Assembly: GCF_000284315.1 (NCBI RefSeq)
Contig: NC_017094.1
Location: forward strand, 1,953,486-2,017,485
Direction of reading: 5' to 3'
DNA from: Leptospirillum ferrooxidans C2-3
Lineage (GTDB): Bacteria; Nitrospirota; Leptospirillia; Leptospirillales; Leptospirillaceae
DNA length: 64,000 nucleotides
The notes beneath the pieces were generated by a model that did no database searches, had not been told where the DNA came from, and was given only the letters and a program-made list of their open reading frames with translations. Made by a program: the position numbers and the translations under genes. Position 1 is the first letter of the stretch. Every line of letters begins with the position of its first letter. Shown here piece after piece: positions 62,345-64,000 of the stretch.

Positions 62345-63046
62345 ATGTTTTCGGCAAACTGGCTAAGAAGCTCTTCCTCAAGTGACCATCTCTTGAGGGC
62401 TCCCCTTGACTCTTCCCATAAGATCCCTGAAGGAACAGCCTGGAAAAAGCCTCTTGGCTTCATAAGGGAGGAATCCCGACTGACCCTTTGGCCGGTCGAC
62501 CCATACCGGATCTTTGCCTCCGTGAGGATCGCAAACTCCGACCAAAGGTTCAACCACAGGGTGATCACGTCACTCATCATAAGGGTTCTGGATATCACCC
62601 ACTCTCCCTATGCCTCCGGAGACGAGTTCGAGGACCAGACCAACCATCAGCACTGGGAAAGTCTTTTCAATACCGCAAGCTACACTTTCGACATTGCCCT
62701 CGCCGGAGCAACATCCTGGTATATTCCTCTTTGGGATTCCGAGCGGATATTCACCGCTTTTCTGGGAGGCTATCCGACGGACGCGCCGGGAACATTTCGA
62801 TCCATTTTAAAGTCCAATGTGATCAGGACACCTTCGGGAAAGGTCCATCCTGGTGTCGGCATTTTGCACCACCACTATGGACAGGAACGAAAAGAATCGA
62901 TTTTCATAGCCTCCGGAGACTCCTTCCTGAAAGGAGCTTCAGAAGTGGACACTTTTCATCACTTTCCCGGCAGCTCCGAGAGACATCTCGCTTCCGGCCC
63001 CCAAAAAAATCTTCCATCCTCTTCAGAATACAGGAGTCGTGCATGA
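62345..63046 (+). CDS. DUF4912-type protein
   Basis: A 233-residue protein. LTLWPVDPYRIFASVRI near residue 48, SLIIRVLDIT near 76, TFDIALAGATSWYIPLWDSERIFTAFLGG near 116 (in parts) and the following FRSILKSNVIRTPSG match the strand order of DUF4912 proteins, where a V-x-D-P-x-x-x-F/Y-A and W-Y-I-P motif pair is typical. Function is unknown; the family often neighbours glycan-active enzymes. AAGGA lies before ATG 62345. Overlaps pspA (ATGA), so the two are coupled. Confidence 0.7.
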   Translation: MFSANWLRSSSSSDHLLRAPLDSSHKIPEGTAWKKPLGFIREESRLTLWPVDPYRIFASVRIANSDQRFNHRVITSLIIRVLDITHSPYASGDEFEDQTNHQHWESLFNTASYTFDIALAGATSWYIPLWDSERIFTAFLGGYPTDAPGTFRSILKSNVIRTPSGKVHPGVGILHHHYGQERKESIFIASGDSFLKGASEVDTFHHFPGSSERHLASGPQKNLPSSSEYRSRA

Positions 63047-63720
63047 GCCTTTATGAGCGCTTTCGAACCATTTTTCTGGCCAATGCCAATACCGTGGCAG
63101 ATCACCTCGAAGATCCTGCTGCCATGATGGCCCAACAGATGAGAGCACTGGATGACAAGCTTCAAAAGGCCCAGGGAGAGCTGGTGAAGGCGGTGGCCGA
63201 AATCAAGCTTCTCGAACAGAAAATCCGAGACGATGAATCCCAGGTCGCCCTCTATCAGGAGCGGGCGGAAAAAGCCGTCAAAGCGGGGAATGACGATCTG
63301 GCAAAAAGAGCTCTTGTGGAAAAAAGCCGGCTTTCGGCCGATCTTTCCGAAATGACCAGGCAGCGGGATGAACAGCAAAAAGTGGTCTCCGAAATTGAGG
63401 GGGATCTTTCAAAGCTGAGGGACATGCATGACGAGTTCGCACGAAAACAGTCCATGCTTTCTCTGCGGGAAGAGAGGGCACAGGCCTCCCAGGAGGTCAA
63501 CAGCATTCGTGCAGAGATCGACCCCGGCCATCTTGGCTCTGAAATGAAACGGATGACAGACAAGATCGACATGATGGAAGCACAGGCACAGGCAACAAGA
63601 GAGATTGCGGATCGACAATCCGGAGCCGACCTGGACACCGCCTTCCGGGAACTGGACAAAAAGTCCCCGGATATCGACTCAGAGCTTTCCAATCTCAAGA
63701 AAACCCTTGGTGCCCCCTGA
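63043..63720 (+). CDS. pspA: PspA/IM30 phage-shock-type membrane-protecting protein
   Basis: A 225-residue, almost entirely helical coiled-coil protein of the ESCRT-III-like PspA/Vipp1 family that binds stressed membranes. SLYERFRTIFLANANTVAD opens helix 0/1, followed by DPAAMMAQQMRALDDKLQKA and long charged heptads (RDDESQVALYQERAEKAVKAG). The length matches. In enterobacteria PspA also inhibits PspF; a PspF-like activator is in this window at 10.2-11.1 kb but 52 kb away. ATG 63043 overlaps the previous stop. Confidence 0.9.
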   Translation: MSLYERFRTIFLANANTVADHLEDPAAMMAQQMRALDDKLQKAQGELVKAVAEIKLLEQKIRDDESQVALYQERAEKAVKAGNDDLAKRALVEKSRLSADLSEMTRQRDEQQKVVSEIEGDLSKLRDMHDEFARKQSMLSLREERAQASQEVNSIRAEIDPGHLGSEMKRMTDKIDMMEAQAQATREIADRQSGADLDTAFRELDKKSPDIDSELSNLKKTLGAP

Positions 63721-63721
63721 T

Positions 63722-64000
63722 ATGGGAAAAAGAAACCATCGCCTGAAGCCTGCCCGCATCAATCCTTTGACTGCTTTTCTTTTCTTTGTCTTTCTATTCC
63801 TGATGCCGCCGAATGCCATGGCGGCACAGACCTTTGAGGACGGCCTTACCCTTTACCATCAAGGGAACCTCGAGGCGGCATTCAATGTCTTCAGGGACCT
63901 TCATCAAAGCCACCCGACTGGGACAGGAAAGCTTCTCTATTTCATGGCCCTTTCCTCGAACAGGCTTCACAGGCACCATGAAGCGCTCAGATACCTTGAC
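63722..64000 (+). CDS. Secreted TPR-repeat protein, N-terminal part
   Basis: Cut off by the window end. It starts at ATG 63722, 1 bp after the pspA stop, with a signal peptide (LTAFLFFVFLFLMPPNAMA, cleavage near AAQ). The mature start TFEDGLTLYHQGNLEAAFNV is a TPR helix pair, and a second begins at LLYFMALSSNRLHRHHEALR. It is probably a periplasmic or outer-membrane scaffold in the pspA operon. Confidence 0.75.
   Translation, partial: MGKRNHRLKPARINPLTAFLFFVFLFLMPPNAMAAQTFEDGLTLYHQGNLEAAFNVFRDLHQSHPTGTGKLLYFMALSSNRLHRHHEALRYLD

Noticed and set aside
1-64000. CRISPR arrays or other regular short repeats
   Set aside because: I saw no evenly spaced direct repeats and no cas-like genes.

Overview
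The window looks like chromosomal DNA from a Gram-negative, free-living bacterium of moderate GC content. It has lipoproteins and outer-membrane-type proteins, a Tat translocase, RseP, the MEP isoprenoid pathway, and an hpnC/D/E squalene module for hopanoids. TTG starts are unusually common. The gene set resembles Leptospirillum or a relative in the Nitrospirota, but that assignment is an inference from gene content and no database was searched. No phage, CRISPR array or rRNA operon is present.

1-11 kb: the end of a secreted Ig-like repeat protein, an APC permease with a UspA-type tail, a type II NADH dehydrogenase, an NCS1 permease, the ribosome GTPase der, and phosphoenolpyruvate synthase ppsA. 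A PspF-like sigma-54 activator with no sensor domain (10155-11099) is divergent from a secreted protein gene that has a near-consensus -24/-12 promoter at 11408-11422. 12-17 kb: a metallophosphoesterase plus MGDG-synthase-like glycosyltransferase pair that may be a lipid-remodelling module, an MFS transporter behind a promoter-embedded palindrome, and a secreted PQQ-type propeller. 17.6-20.7 kb is the only clearly mobile stretch: a small lipoprotein, an IS1634-type transposase, a fragment resembling the end of an excisionase, and a heavily broken tyrosine recombinase lying against tRNA-Ala(CGC).

20.7-25.9 kb: purN/purM on the minus strand, a Cys/Thr/Ser-rich lipoprotein, an OmpP1/TraF-like outer-membrane protein and a GNAT enzyme. 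26-47 kb is one co-linear minus-strand block of 22 genes: radA-tsaB-rimI-tatB-tatC-fhs-(secreted propeller)-uppS-cdsA-dxr-rseP-ispG-proS-yceD-rpmF-plsX-fabH-fabD-fabG-acpP-fabF-rnc. Many of its junctions overlap as ATGA, GTGA, TTGA or TGATG. The block joins fatty acid, phospholipid and isoprenoid synthesis to envelope quality control and translation.

47-64 kb: an outer-membrane protein whose 3' end overlaps a LOG-family gene, the TldD/TldE protease pair, a class C beta-lactamase-fold hydrolase, and hpnD-hpnE-hpnC. Then come a creatininase-like plus S66 LD-carboxypeptidase operon with a promoter-overlapping palindrome, a secreted propeller, tRNA-Glu(CUC), a HAD phosphatase, a Slp-like lipoprotein, and a DUF4912-PspA-TPR operon with a strong sigma-70-type promoter. 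dxr/ispG, uppS and hpnCDE together give a route from MEP precursors to undecaprenyl phosphate and squalene. The most notable signals are the sigma-54 regulon pair, the phosphoesterase/glycosyltransferase module, a short ProRS with its editing domain excised, the DUF4912-PspA operon, and the decayed integrase at tRNA-Ala.
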